In this document: positions 18,707 through 27,089 of the stretch, one piece after another
How the letters are laid out: the number at the start of each line of letters is the position of its first letter
How positions within the stretch are numbered: the first letter of the stretch is position 1
Assembly (NCBI GenBank): GCA_937989675.1
Contig: CALKRK010000007.1
Span: 1 to 36,537, forward strand
Length of the DNA stretch: 36,537 nt
Source of the DNA: an uncultured Arenicella sp.
Lineage (GTDB): Bacteria > Pseudomonadota > Gammaproteobacteria > Arenicellales > Arenicellaceae
Reading direction: 5' to 3'
Made by a program: the position numbers and the translations under genes
The notes under the pieces: model-generated
What the model was told of the DNA's origin: nothing
The model's database searches: none
The model's input: only the letters and a program-made list of their open reading frames with translations

Positions 18707-19170
18707 GGTCGAATATTTGTTCGGTGTTCGTTCTAATTATCGTGCTGAATTTACAGGGCTATTTATTGTTCTCAATGGTACGCAATTTGCATGCACGCCA
18801 CTCAAAATTGACAACAGTCTTTCACCTCTGCCAAAACCTTCCCCAAAGGCTTAAGTCCACTCTCAATTCCTTCCACAAAAAGAGTGATCGTAGATCATAT
18901 CTGAGAGCCCCTGAGCATGTCAAAGGGAAAATGTGAAGTTATGTTTCATATAGTTGGCGCATCTTGTTGATTTGTAAGTCAATATGAATCTGGTTGTGTT
19001 GCATTTTCTAACTCACTGTTACAGCCGATTCACAATGTTTGGGTAAGCGTTGTAATTGTGCTTAACTAAGGTCAAAATCGGGGGCGGAAGAGGCAGTGAT
19101 TGGGGTTATTCGTGTTCTTTTCTTATTCTTAGCTTTTCATTCGAAGTCCTAATTTCACTAAAAAAGTCCG

Positions 19171-21696
19171 ATGGTAGGAAAAAAAACCACTTCAAAAAAG
19201 AAGGCGACTAAGCGTCGGGTGAGTAAAGCGTCACCTAATTCTCGTTCAACTTCTAATTCAAAAAGGGCCGGTAAAGCGGGTACAAAAGTTGCGAGGTCTA
19301 AGCGTTCTACCGTTAAGAGTGCGCGCGGGGGTACTCGATCCACCGTTTTTCGATTTATTAGGTTCTGGTTATTGCGTGCCACACTGGTGGTGTTTGTACT
19401 GTTGCTAGGCCTGACAGTCTATTTAGATGCTTCAATTCGTAAAAAGTTCGAGGGCCAGAAATGGGCGCTACCAGCGCATGTTTACACCCGCCCAATGGAG
19501 CTATACATAGGCCAGAAGTTAGACCGAGATTTGATTCAAAGTGAGCTGGTTGAGCTTGGTTACGTGGTCCGCAATGACTTAAGCCGAGTTGGAAGTTATC
19601 GCTTTTCGACTCGCGAGCTGGCTATTTATCAACGCGAATTTCGGTTTTGGGATGGGCTTCGCCCGCAGCAAAAAATTCGTTTGGCGCTTACTAATGATGT
19701 GATCGATGAGATTACCCTTGAGTCGCCAGGTGGCTTGGTTTCGAGCACTGAAATTGTGAGATTGGAGCCGCGCCTCTTCGGTAGTGTGTCGCCAATGAGT
19801 CATGAAGATAGAAGCCTGCTGAAAATTGAAGACGTTCCGCAGGAGCTGATTGACGGTTTAATTGTTAATGAGGACCGGCAATTCTACTCACACTTCGGCG
19901 TCAACCCGCTTGGGATTATGCGCGCCATGATTCGTAATGTTCGCGCGGGCCGAGTGGTGCAAGGAGGTAGCACGTTAACCCAGCAGCTGGTCAAGAACTA
20001 CTACCTAACTTCAGAGCAGTCCTACAAACGTAAACTGCTTGAGGCGATTATGGCTGTCTTGTTAGAGATGCATTACAGCAAAGACGAAATTTTGCAGGCA
20101 TATTTAAATGAAGTGCACCTGAGTCAAGTAGGTAACCGAGCGATTCACGGTTTTGGTTTGGCTAGCCAATATTTTTATGGGCGGCCCGTTCAGGAGCTAG
20201 AACTGGATCAGATAGCAACTTTAATTGCAGTCAATAACGGGTCCAGTAAATACAACCCTATTCGCAATCCTAATAACGCAACCAAGCGGCGTAACCTCGT
20301 TTTGAAGACGATGCTGGAGCAGGGTGTTATTGATGATGAGCGCTATCAATTAGCGGTTTCTAAGAAGTTATCGATTAGCCCCACTGCCGAACGCGCGGCG
20401 CTCTTGTCATACCCATCGTTTCTTGGGTTTGTGCGGCAGAATTTGCAGGAAGACTACCAGCAAGAAGATTTATTGAACGATGGTTTGCAAATTCATACGA
20501 CTCTAAACCCTCGCATTCAAGAAAGCCTGGAAAGTGCTGTGCGCACAGAGCTAGATGCCATCGAGAAAAACAAAGGCATTTCCCAGAATAGCTTGCAGCT
20601 TGCGGCTGTTGTCGTCCGTACTGATAACGGTGAGGTTGCTGCGATGCTGGGTGATCGTAACCCAAGTTTTTCAGGCTACAACCGAGCCATGCAGGCGCGC
20701 CGCCCGGTCGGCTCCTTGTTAAAGCCGTTTGTGTACTTAACAGCACTTGAATCGCCAGACCGTTATTCTCTGGCCACGATGCTGAGCGATGACCGCATCA
20801 CGGTATCGCAAAAAGGCAGCCCCGACTGGAATCCGGAAAACTATGACAATCAAACGCATGGCAATGTCATGTTGATTGAGGCGTTGGCCAGATCCTACAA
20901 TTTGGCAACCGTGCGCCTGGGCATGGATCTCGGTGTGCCGAGGGTGTCGAAAACCATTCGTCGAGTTGGCTATCACGATGAGTTTAGTGAGCTGCCTTCA
21001 GTGCTGCTTGGCGCGGTTCCGATGACGGTGATGGATGTTGCACAGCTGTATTTAACGCTTGCATCAGGTGGGTTCAAAACGCCGATCAAAGGCATTCGTT
21101 CGGTCTTGAGTAATCAGAATGAACCGCTGGCACGTTACTCGCTCGATATTGAACAAGTAATTGAACCTGAGTTCACCATGTTGATCAATTATGCATTGCA
21201 AGACGTAGTGAGAAATGGCACCGCTCGCAATGTGTTAACCGGTTTTCGCTATGACTATGGCTTGGCTGGTAAGACTGGCACCACAGATGAAAATCGAGAT
21301 AGTTGGTTTGCCGGTTTCAGCGGCAATTATTTAACGGTAATTTGGGTTGGTCGGGACGATAATCAGCCGACCAAGCTAACCGGTGCCAGTGGTGCCGCAC
21401 GGTTGTGGGGTAAAGCGATGCAGCAAATGCCACTGCAAAGATTTGAGCTCGGTTACAGTGACGACGTTATTTCGCAAACAGTGCACTACTCTCTAGACCC
21501 CGTGGCTGAAGATTGCAGTTTGTCGCGTAATCTGCCGATGTTAATCGAATCGTTGGAACTCGAAAATATTCCTTGTGCGGATCGATTCCAGTATGATTTG
21601 AAGAATGATGAAGAATTACAGCACTTTGAACCCTCGCCACATGGTAATCCGCCGCGCCGCAAAAAGAAATCGTGGTGGCAGCGAGTTTTTGGCTAG
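19171..21696 (+). CDS. mrcB: Bifunctional penicillin-binding protein 1b (GT51 transglycosylase and transpeptidase)
   Basis: NEDRQFYSHFGVNPLGIMRAMIRNVRAGRVVQGGSTLTQQLVKNYYLT (GT51); RPVGSLLKPFVYLTAL (SxxK), SYN, GKTGTT transpeptidase motifs; basic cytoplasmic tail plus TM. Confidence 0.93.
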   Translation: MVGKKTTSKKKATKRRVSKASPNSRSTSNSKRAGKAGTKVARSKRSTVKSARGGTRSTVFRFIRFWLLRATLVVFVLLLGLTVYLDASIRKKFEGQKWALPAHVYTRPMELYIGQKLDRDLIQSELVELGYVVRNDLSRVGSYRFSTRELAIYQREFRFWDGLRPQQKIRLALTNDVIDEITLESPGGLVSSTEIVRLEPRLFGSVSPMSHEDRSLLKIEDVPQELIDGLIVNEDRQFYSHFGVNPLGIMRAMIRNVRAGRVVQGGSTLTQQLVKNYYLTSEQSYKRKLLEAIMAVLLEMHYSKDEILQAYLNEVHLSQVGNRAIHGFGLASQYFYGRPVQELELDQIATLIAVNNGSSKYNPIRNPNNATKRRNLVLKTMLEQGVIDDERYQLAVSKKLSISPTAERAALLSYPSFLGFVRQNLQEDYQQEDLLNDGLQIHTTLNPRIQESLESAVRTELDAIEKNKGISQNSLQLAAVVVRTDNGEVAAMLGDRNPSFSGYNRAMQARRPVGSLLKPFVYLTALESPDRYSLATMLSDDRITVSQKGSPDWNPENYDNQTHGNVMLIEALARSYNLATVRLGMDLGVPRVSKTIRRVGYHDEFSELPSVLLGAVPMTVMDVAQLYLTLASGGFKTPIKGIRSVLSNQNEPLARYSLDIEQVIEPEFTMLINYALQDVVRNGTARNVLTGFRYDYGLAGKTGTTDENRDSWFAGFSGNYLTVIWVGRDDNQPTKLTGASGAARLWGKAMQQMPLQRFELGYSDDVISQTVHYSLDPVAEDCSLSRNLPMLIESLELENIPCADRFQYDLKNDEELQHFEPSPHGNPPRRKKKSWWQRVFG

Positions 21697-21703
21697 ATCG
21701 TCC

Positions 21704-22228
21704 ATGGATGACATAGTTAAATCAATAGCCAAACCAGCGGCGCTATTATTGCTGCTGTTGACCTTGAGCGGTTGTATTTCAACTAAAACGATAGACGTGC
21801 CGACCCAGCCGCCAGTTGATGTTGAGGACAGAGTGATTGTCGACGGCGAGGTTTTGCCGCTGCCTGATCAGGCCGTGGTAAAAACCGAACCCCTGAGCGG
21901 GCAGCCATCAATGTCGCCAGTAGTGAGAACGCTGATGACATCGGCGCAGAATCAACGCAACGCAGGTAACTGGGATGGCGCTGCCAGCTCTTTGGAGCGC
22001 GCATTGCGGATCGAGCCGCGTAACGCCATGTTATGGGGGCGGCTTGCCGACGTTCGATATGGCCAGAAAGCCTGGCGTAAAGCTATTCAGTTAGCAGCTA
22101 AGTCAAACACCTTAGCGGGCAGTGATCAGATGCTCCGACGGCAGAATTGGTATCTAATGGCAAACGCCTACGAGGCACTGAACGACCCAATTTCATCACA
22201 AAAGTATCGTGCCAAATTGAATCAATAA
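21704..22228 (+). CDS. TPR-containing lipoprotein
   Basis: Internal ATG 21704 (MDDIVKSIAKPAALLLLLLTLSGC lipobox), then NAGNWDGAASSLERALRIEPRNAMLWGRLADVRYGQKAWRKAIQLAAKSN TPR pattern. Confidence 0.8.
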   Translation: MDDIVKSIAKPAALLLLLLTLSGCISTKTIDVPTQPPVDVEDRVIVDGEVLPLPDQAVVKTEPLSGQPSMSPVVRTLMTSAQNQRNAGNWDGAASSLERALRIEPRNAMLWGRLADVRYGQKAWRKAIQLAAKSNTLAGSDQMLRRQNWYLMANAYEALNDPISSQKYRAKLNQ

Positions 22229-22429
22229 GCCGTGCTGCTTGTATCTTAGTTTTTAACTTGAGTGCAAGGTTGAGTAAAGCGAAAAACCACCCAATTAAGT
22301 GATTGGTTTCGATGTTTGTTCACGGTAGACTCACTGTTGATGGAGGTCCGATGGATGTCGGAGGGGGCATGGAAGCCATTTAAACTTCTTCTTAGGTTGC
22401 GAATCCCTAATCTGGTAGGTATGCGGAAG

Positions 22430-22900
22430 CTAGTTATATAAAAGAATATAAGTGTTCAGTGACGTTGCTAGTAACAACCATAGCAGATACGGGCAAAGCA
22501 GCCAGCCGATCAAATTCAACGATTGCCGACGCGCCTGAAAAATAAGTAGTATCACCAATAGATCGATTATGACTAAGTCGATGAGGCCAGCAAGCACCCA
22601 TTGCTTGCCAAAAAACAGCCATGACCAAACACCGTTAAATGCGAGCTGTAAGCTCCAAGCCCATTTTAGAATGCGTGAACCGTGTGCAAATATCTGCCAT
22701 CCGGCAATCGCGATCAACGCATAGAGAATTACCCAAACAACCGGGAATGCAATATTAGGGGGGCTCCATGGAGCTCGGTTAAGTGATTCGTACCAGTCGC
22801 CTGGCTGAAACAAGCCGCCAAACCCAAACACGGCGTAACACAATAAAAAGAACAAACTCAAATTGCCCCAAGACCTTGGCATGGCGTGCTCAGTCATCAT
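22430..22900 (-). CDS. TspO/MBR family protein
   Basis: WYESLNRAPWSPPNIAFPVVWVILYALIAIAGW, LQLAFNGVWSWLFFGKQWVLAGLIDLV; five hydrophobic segments. Confidence 0.93.
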   Translation of the reverse strand: MMTEHAMPRSWGNLSLFFLLCYAVFGFGGLFQPGDWYESLNRAPWSPPNIAFPVVWVILYALIAIAGWQIFAHGSRILKWAWSLQLAFNGVWSWLFFGKQWVLAGLIDLVIIDLLVILLIFQARRQSLNLIGWLLCPYLLWLLLATSLNTYILLYN

Positions 22901-23435
22901 ATTGCTCCACGCGGTATTCGTGCGCTAGCCGAACATAACGCTGGCGGTTTATTTCAAAAAATTCGAGGTCTTTTTCGTTGATATCACGTAGCTTTTTCGC
23001 TGGGCTGCCTGCCCAAACTTCACCGGCTTTCACTATTTTGCCGGGAGTCACTAATGCACCGGCGGCAACCATGGCGCCTTTCTCGATTAGGCAGTCATCC
23101 ATTACGCAGGCTTGAATGCCAATGAACGCGTTATCCTCGACAGTGCATGCATGTAGAACGGCCGAGTGCCCAACCGTAATGTCATCACCGAGGTAGGTGC
23201 CTTGGCCAAGCTCGGCACAATGAATCATAGTGAGGTCTTGAATATTAGTGCGCTTACCGATGCGAATTTCATTAACGTCGCCTCGCACAACGCAGCCGTA
23301 CCAAATACCTGAGTCTTCGCCAATCTGAGTATCACCAATAACGGTTGCGGTTTGCGCGATAAATGCAGAGGAGTGCACAGTTGGTAATACGCCACGATAC
23401 GGTAAAAGCGTGGGCTGGGTGAGGGGGCGTGTCAT
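22890..23435 (-). CDS. Gamma-carbonic anhydrase family (YrdA-like, left-handed beta-helix)
   Basis: Hexapeptide repeats: FIAQTATVIGDTQIGEDSGIWYGCVVRGDVNEIRIGKRTNIQDLTMIHCAE...ITVGHSAVLHACTVEDNAFIGIQACVMDDCLIEKGAMVAAGALVTPGK. Confidence 0.93.
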   Translation of the reverse strand: MTRPLTQPTLLPYRGVLPTVHSSAFIAQTATVIGDTQIGEDSGIWYGCVVRGDVNEIRIGKRTNIQDLTMIHCAELGQGTYLGDDITVGHSAVLHACTVEDNAFIGIQACVMDDCLIEKGAMVAAGALVTPGKIVKAGEVWAGSPAKKLRDINEKDLEFFEINRQRYVRLAHEYRVEQYDD

Positions 23436-23520
23436 GATAACTTGCTTTTGTTGGGTTATAAGTATTTTCTAAGCACATACGTTAAACTCTACGCCAACCA
23501 ATAGCAAACGCTCGTTCATC

Positions 23521-24621
23521 ATGGTGAATACGCCACTTTCTCGTTACCAAAAAGACCTTGAAGACCCTGAATTTGAGCCCGATGAGGCGCAAAAAATTGC
23601 GGTGGAAAATCTGCAAAGACTTTACGACGAACTGATTGTTGTCGAACCAGTTAAGAAAAGCTGGCTTTCTCGGCTCGGCTTGGCTAAAAGTGAGAAAGTT
23701 CGGCCAGTTCAAGGCCTTTATTTTTGGGGTGGAGTAGGCCGCGGCAAGACCTATTTAGTCGACACGTTTTTTGATTGTCTGCCGTTTGAGGAAAAAACGC
23801 GTATGCATTTCCACCGCTTTATGCATCGAGTCCATTTGGAGCGTAAGCAACTTCGAGAGCAACCCGACCCATTGGTGATTATTGGTAAGCAACTTGCAAG
23901 CGAAGCCCGAGTATTGTGTTTCGATGAGTTTGTGGTAAATGACGTTGCCGATGCGGTAATTTTGGTAAAGCTGATGCGTGTTTTATTTGACGAAGGCGTA
24001 AGCTTAGTCGCGACTAGCAATGTCGAGCCCAAGAACCTCTACCTTGGTGGCCTTCAGCGCGATCTGTTTTTGCCGGCGATCGACATGATTTATGACTACA
24101 CTGATGTGGTAAATATCGACTCAGGCATCGACTACCGTTTGCGCTTTTTAGACAAAGCTGAGACTTACTTTACGCCGGTTAATGAGGCGGCTAATGAGGG
24201 CATGCAATACAACTTTGAGCACTTAGCTCCAGAGCCAGGTGTGGCAAACGCCACCATTGAAGTTGAAGGCCGAGAGTTGACTTCTATTCGGCGTGCCGAT
24301 GGCGTGATCTGGTTTGATTTCGCCGAGCTCTGCGATGGCCCGAGGTCGCAGAACGATTACATTGAGCTGGCGGTTTGTTTTCACTCCATTCTGGTTTCTG
24401 ATGTGCCCGAGATGGGGCGGCTAATGGAAGATCAGGCGCGCCGTTTTATTAATATGGTCGACGTGTTCTACGACCATAATGTGAAGCTGATTGTCTCAGC
24501 AGATAAACCGGTAACTGAGCTCTACAATGGTACCCGAGTCGCATTTGAATTTCAGCGTACAGTAAGTCGGTTGCAGGAGATGCAGTCGCACGACTATTTA
24601 GCGTTAAGTCACAAGACCTAG
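23521..24621 (+). CDS. zapE: Cell division protein ZapE (AFG1-like ATPase)
   Basis: GLYFWGGVGRGKTYLVDTFFDCLPFEEKTRMHFHRFMHRVH, VLCFDEFVVNDVADAVIL, VATSNVEPKNLYLGGLQRDLFLPAI. Confidence 0.94.
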   Translation: MVNTPLSRYQKDLEDPEFEPDEAQKIAVENLQRLYDELIVVEPVKKSWLSRLGLAKSEKVRPVQGLYFWGGVGRGKTYLVDTFFDCLPFEEKTRMHFHRFMHRVHLERKQLREQPDPLVIIGKQLASEARVLCFDEFVVNDVADAVILVKLMRVLFDEGVSLVATSNVEPKNLYLGGLQRDLFLPAIDMIYDYTDVVNIDSGIDYRLRFLDKAETYFTPVNEAANEGMQYNFEHLAPEPGVANATIEVEGRELTSIRRADGVIWFDFAELCDGPRSQNDYIELAVCFHSILVSDVPEMGRLMEDQARRFINMVDVFYDHNVKLIVSADKPVTELYNGTRVAFEFQRTVSRLQEMQSHDYLALSHKT

Positions 24622-24645
24622 GTGTTAGCCCTTGAGTAAATCACA

Positions 24646-25053
24646 CTACATATTCTTAAGTTTTCCATTCAATATAGTTGGTCGCATGCCCAGAATTTCA
24701 GGTTTACAGTTTTGTTCGCCAGGCTCATTTAGTAGATATAACTCTTTACCCAAGGCATAGCCGAATGCGAGTTCGATTAGTGAGTTAGGGCCAACGTAAC
24801 CCGCTACCCCATTTTTAAAGTAGTTAGCTACTAGAACTTTATCTGACTTTTCGATTTTCAAAAGGTGTGCTCGGATATAGTCGCCTTTGTGAATTGAAAA
24901 TGCCTCATCGCCTATTTCGCTGCGCAATAGTTCACGTTCTTCTTCCATAGGGTAGTAGCTTGAAATTCCCGTTGCGGATAAGGCCCTTGAAATTTCTTTG
25001 ATTTTTCCGATAAACGTCATCGACCCGCACAATGCGACTTGTCTGTGTTCGAT
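24646..25053 (-). CDS. Nucleoside 2-deoxyribosyltransferase-like domain protein
   Basis: LCGSMTFIGKIKEISRALSATGISSYYP...KIEKSDKVLVANYFKNGVAGYVGPNSLIELAFGYALGKELYLLNEP. The track starts at TTG 25032, but the best RBS (AGGAG, 25066-25062) points to an ATC codon at 25053-25051. Confidence 0.6.
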   Translation of the reverse strand: MEHRQVALCGSMTFIGKIKEISRALSATGISSYYPMEEERELLRSEIGDEAFSIHKGDYIRAHLLKIEKSDKVLVANYFKNGVAGYVGPNSLIELAFGYALGKELYLLNEPGEQNCKPEILGMRPTILNGKLKNM

Positions 25054-25121
25054 CTTGCTCTCTCCTGCTATTCACAAGGTCTTTATAAAAGGCGCGCGAA
25101 GCAGCCTATGTATTTGTTGCG

Positions 25122-25358
25122 CTAATTGTTTAGAGACTCTTCTAACTTCTTAGCTCTCTCATCAGCGTTATCTTGCACAAATTTATTGATGTCGCTTTCA
25201 AATTTTTGTAACTCTTTTGGGGATGAAGGTACTTGAACATCGATATTTTCATCGTCTATGATTTCATTGGCTTGATTCTTTGATGAGCTATTGCCCAGTT
25301 GCGTTGTAATTAAAAAACCAATCAATAGTAATGCGAGTAGCAGTGATATTAATCTCAT
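25122..25358 (-). CDS. Small membrane-anchored protein, unknown
   Basis: 78 aa; N-terminal TM (LISLLLALLLIGFLITTQL) then charged tail; GGAGAAC RBS upstream of the ATG. Confidence 0.55.
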   Translation of the reverse strand: MRLISLLLALLLIGFLITTQLGNSSSKNQANEIIDDENIDVQVPSSPKELQKFESDINKFVQDNADERAKKLEESLNN

Positions 25359-25374
25359 ATTAGTTCTCCAAAAA

Positions 25375-25680
25375 TTATCTTCCTAAAACGCTTTGTAAGT
25401 AGCAGCATGTTCTTTCGGTATTTGCATCTGTGCGACTGAAAATTTCGCAATTGAACTTGTTTCTCATCGTTATCTCATGCCAAATCTGATCGTCGTTTCT
25501 GTATAAAAGACTATTACAAAACCTCAGCGGTTTATACCAAATATTGGTAGCGCCACTTCCGGTGCCAATATCTCTGTGGTTTTTTTCATCATCCAAAATG
25601 CTGTTAACCGCTTCGTAAGCTCGGTCATCGCCTTTTTTCCTAAGATAGATAAGTTGATCTTTTGGATGCTCAATCACCAC
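25375..25680 (-). pseudogene. Possible C-terminal fragment of a ferritin-like/COQ7-family protein
   Basis: VVIEHPKDQLIYLRKKGDDRAYEAVNSILDDEKNHRDIG has ExxH-type di-iron spacing. The frame stays open upstream (...ISSIISRKGIEACTWAIKS) to a stop without any ATG. Confidence 0.35.
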
Positions 25681-25824
25681 TGATTTAATTGCCCAAGTGC
25701 AAGCTTCTATTCCTTTCCTACTAATAATTGATGAAATAAACTAATAACGTATCCGCCAGGCCCACATAACCAATAACTGGTGTGTTTGTGGCCAACTGGT
25801 CGATTGGTAATCGAAATCTTCTAG

Positions 25825-25844
25825 CGGCAATCTTGGTGCATATT
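25825..25844 (+). promoter_or_regulatory. Shared promoter/operator-like box, copy A
   Basis: CGGCAATCTTGGTGCATATT, 19/20 identical to 31899-31918, with a TATACT hexamer at the same offset (14 nt after TTGGTG). Confidence 0.6.
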
Positions 25845-25897
25845 ACGCGGATTATACTCGAGGTCACTCAAAATAATATTTATGTCGGAGAGATCTG

Positions 25898-26115
25898 ATG
25901 ACTAAGATTTACGCGTTTATTTTATTCTTCTGTGTCACTCTTGCCGGTGATGCTAATCAAGATGCTGAGGAGTCCTCGGGCTTGGATTCTTTTTCTTTGA
26001 TGAAACCGAGTCTGATATCACTGGCCTATATGCGGGGTTAAAGCGGCCTCTTTGCGGTGCATTCGTTTTTCAAAAGCACAGTAAGGCTATCCGCAATTGT
26101 GATTTGTTACTTTAA
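25898..26115 (+). pseudogene. Frameshifted small secreted protein
   Basis: Frame 1 MTKIYAFILFFCVTLAGDANQDAEESSGLDSF...; an adjacent frame continues ...GFFFFDETESDITGLYAGLKRPLCGAFVFQKHSKAIRNCDLLL* to 26115; frame change within 25984-26010 near a T-rich run. Confidence 0.45.
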
Positions 26116-26405
26116 ATACGTACTTAGTAAGATATCGAGCAGCCATCATTGTTACCGAGTTAGATCACTTTGTCCGGCAAACTGGTGTCATAGAACTAAG
26201 ATCATGGTAAAGCTTAGGTCTTGCTAATAGGTAGCTTGCGTGACTATTGCTATGTTTACGGTAAGCCACATTCACACAGATTCAGGGTTCGCTTGGCTTG
26301 CCGGCGTACATGGCTGTTGGATACTTTTATGCATAGACTTTGGGTAGTCAGTTATCGCGTACATCCAGGCTGTGTAAACTAACCTTTGACAACTTAGAGG
26401 TAATC

Positions 26406-27089
26406 ATGCGTGTATTGATTGTTGAAGACGACCTTCAAATAGCCAAGTTATTGAAGCGTTATCTAGAATCACACAATTTTGTCGTGGATCACCAAGAGAC
26501 CGTTGGCCGCGGTTTACAAGCGGTACTAGATGCAAAATACTCGGCCGTGATTATTGATCGAATGTTGCCTGATGGGGATGGTATAGAGCTTATCGACAAG
26601 TTAAAAGAAAGGCGGTTGGAAAAGGATTTGCCTCCTTTTTTGGTCTTGTCTGCCTTAGGGGATGTGGAAGAAAGAGTAGCGAGCTTAAATTTGGGCGCTG
26701 TTGACTACGTGGTGAAACCCTACGAACCAGAAGAATTACTGGCGAGATTAAAGGTGTGTATCAAACACAAAACCACTGGGGTTGATCAAACCATTGCTCT
26801 TGGCAACATTGTTTATGATATACAAGATCAGCACATCGAGATTGATGGTAAAGCACTCAACTTAAGACGCAGGGAACTGTTGATCTTTGATACGCTGGTA
26901 CGCCATCAAGGCAGAGTCACATCCTACCGCGCTCTGGAAGAAGCGGTCTACAGCTACGATGACGATATTTGTTCCAACACCCTGGCGTCACAGGTGTCAC
27001 GCTTACGCAAGGCCTTGCGTGACGCGAATTCGGGTGTTCACATTAAGGTGCTGAGAAATATTGGCTATCTACTCGAATTAGAATCATGA
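26406..27089 (+). CDS. OmpR-family response regulator
   Basis: MRVLIVEDDLQIAKLLKRYLE, phospho-Asp VIIDRMLPDGDG, VVKPYEPEELLARL, winged-helix tail LNLRRRELLIFDTLVRHQGRVTSYRALEEAVY...VSRLRKALRD; start at internal ATG 26406. Confidence 0.94.
   Translation: MRVLIVEDDLQIAKLLKRYLESHNFVVDHQETVGRGLQAVLDAKYSAVIIDRMLPDGDGIELIDKLKERRLEKDLPPFLVLSALGDVEERVASLNLGAVDYVVKPYEPEELLARLKVCIKHKTTGVDQTIALGNIVYDIQDQHIEIDGKALNLRRRELLIFDTLVRHQGRVTSYRALEEAVYSYDDDICSNTLASQVSRLRKALRDANSGVHIKVLRNIGYLLELES

Noticed and set aside
18724-18936. 70 aa plus-strand ORF between the dynamin-like gene and PBP1b
   Set aside because: No RBS, no motif, unusual composition; not supportable as a gene.
22262-22300. Imperfect hairpin AACCAcccaattaagtgatTGGTT upstream of tspO
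   Set aside because: Short, imperfect and lacking a clear U-tract in the relevant direction.
22338-22448. 36 aa ORF MEVRWMSEGAWKPFKLLLRLRIPNLVGMRKLVI
   Set aside because: Too short and no independent support; could be chance.
25984-26010. Programmed -1 frameshift in the small secreted ORF
   Set aside because: No canonical X XXY YYZ heptamer in the zero frame, so a mutation or sequencing indel is the simpler explanation.
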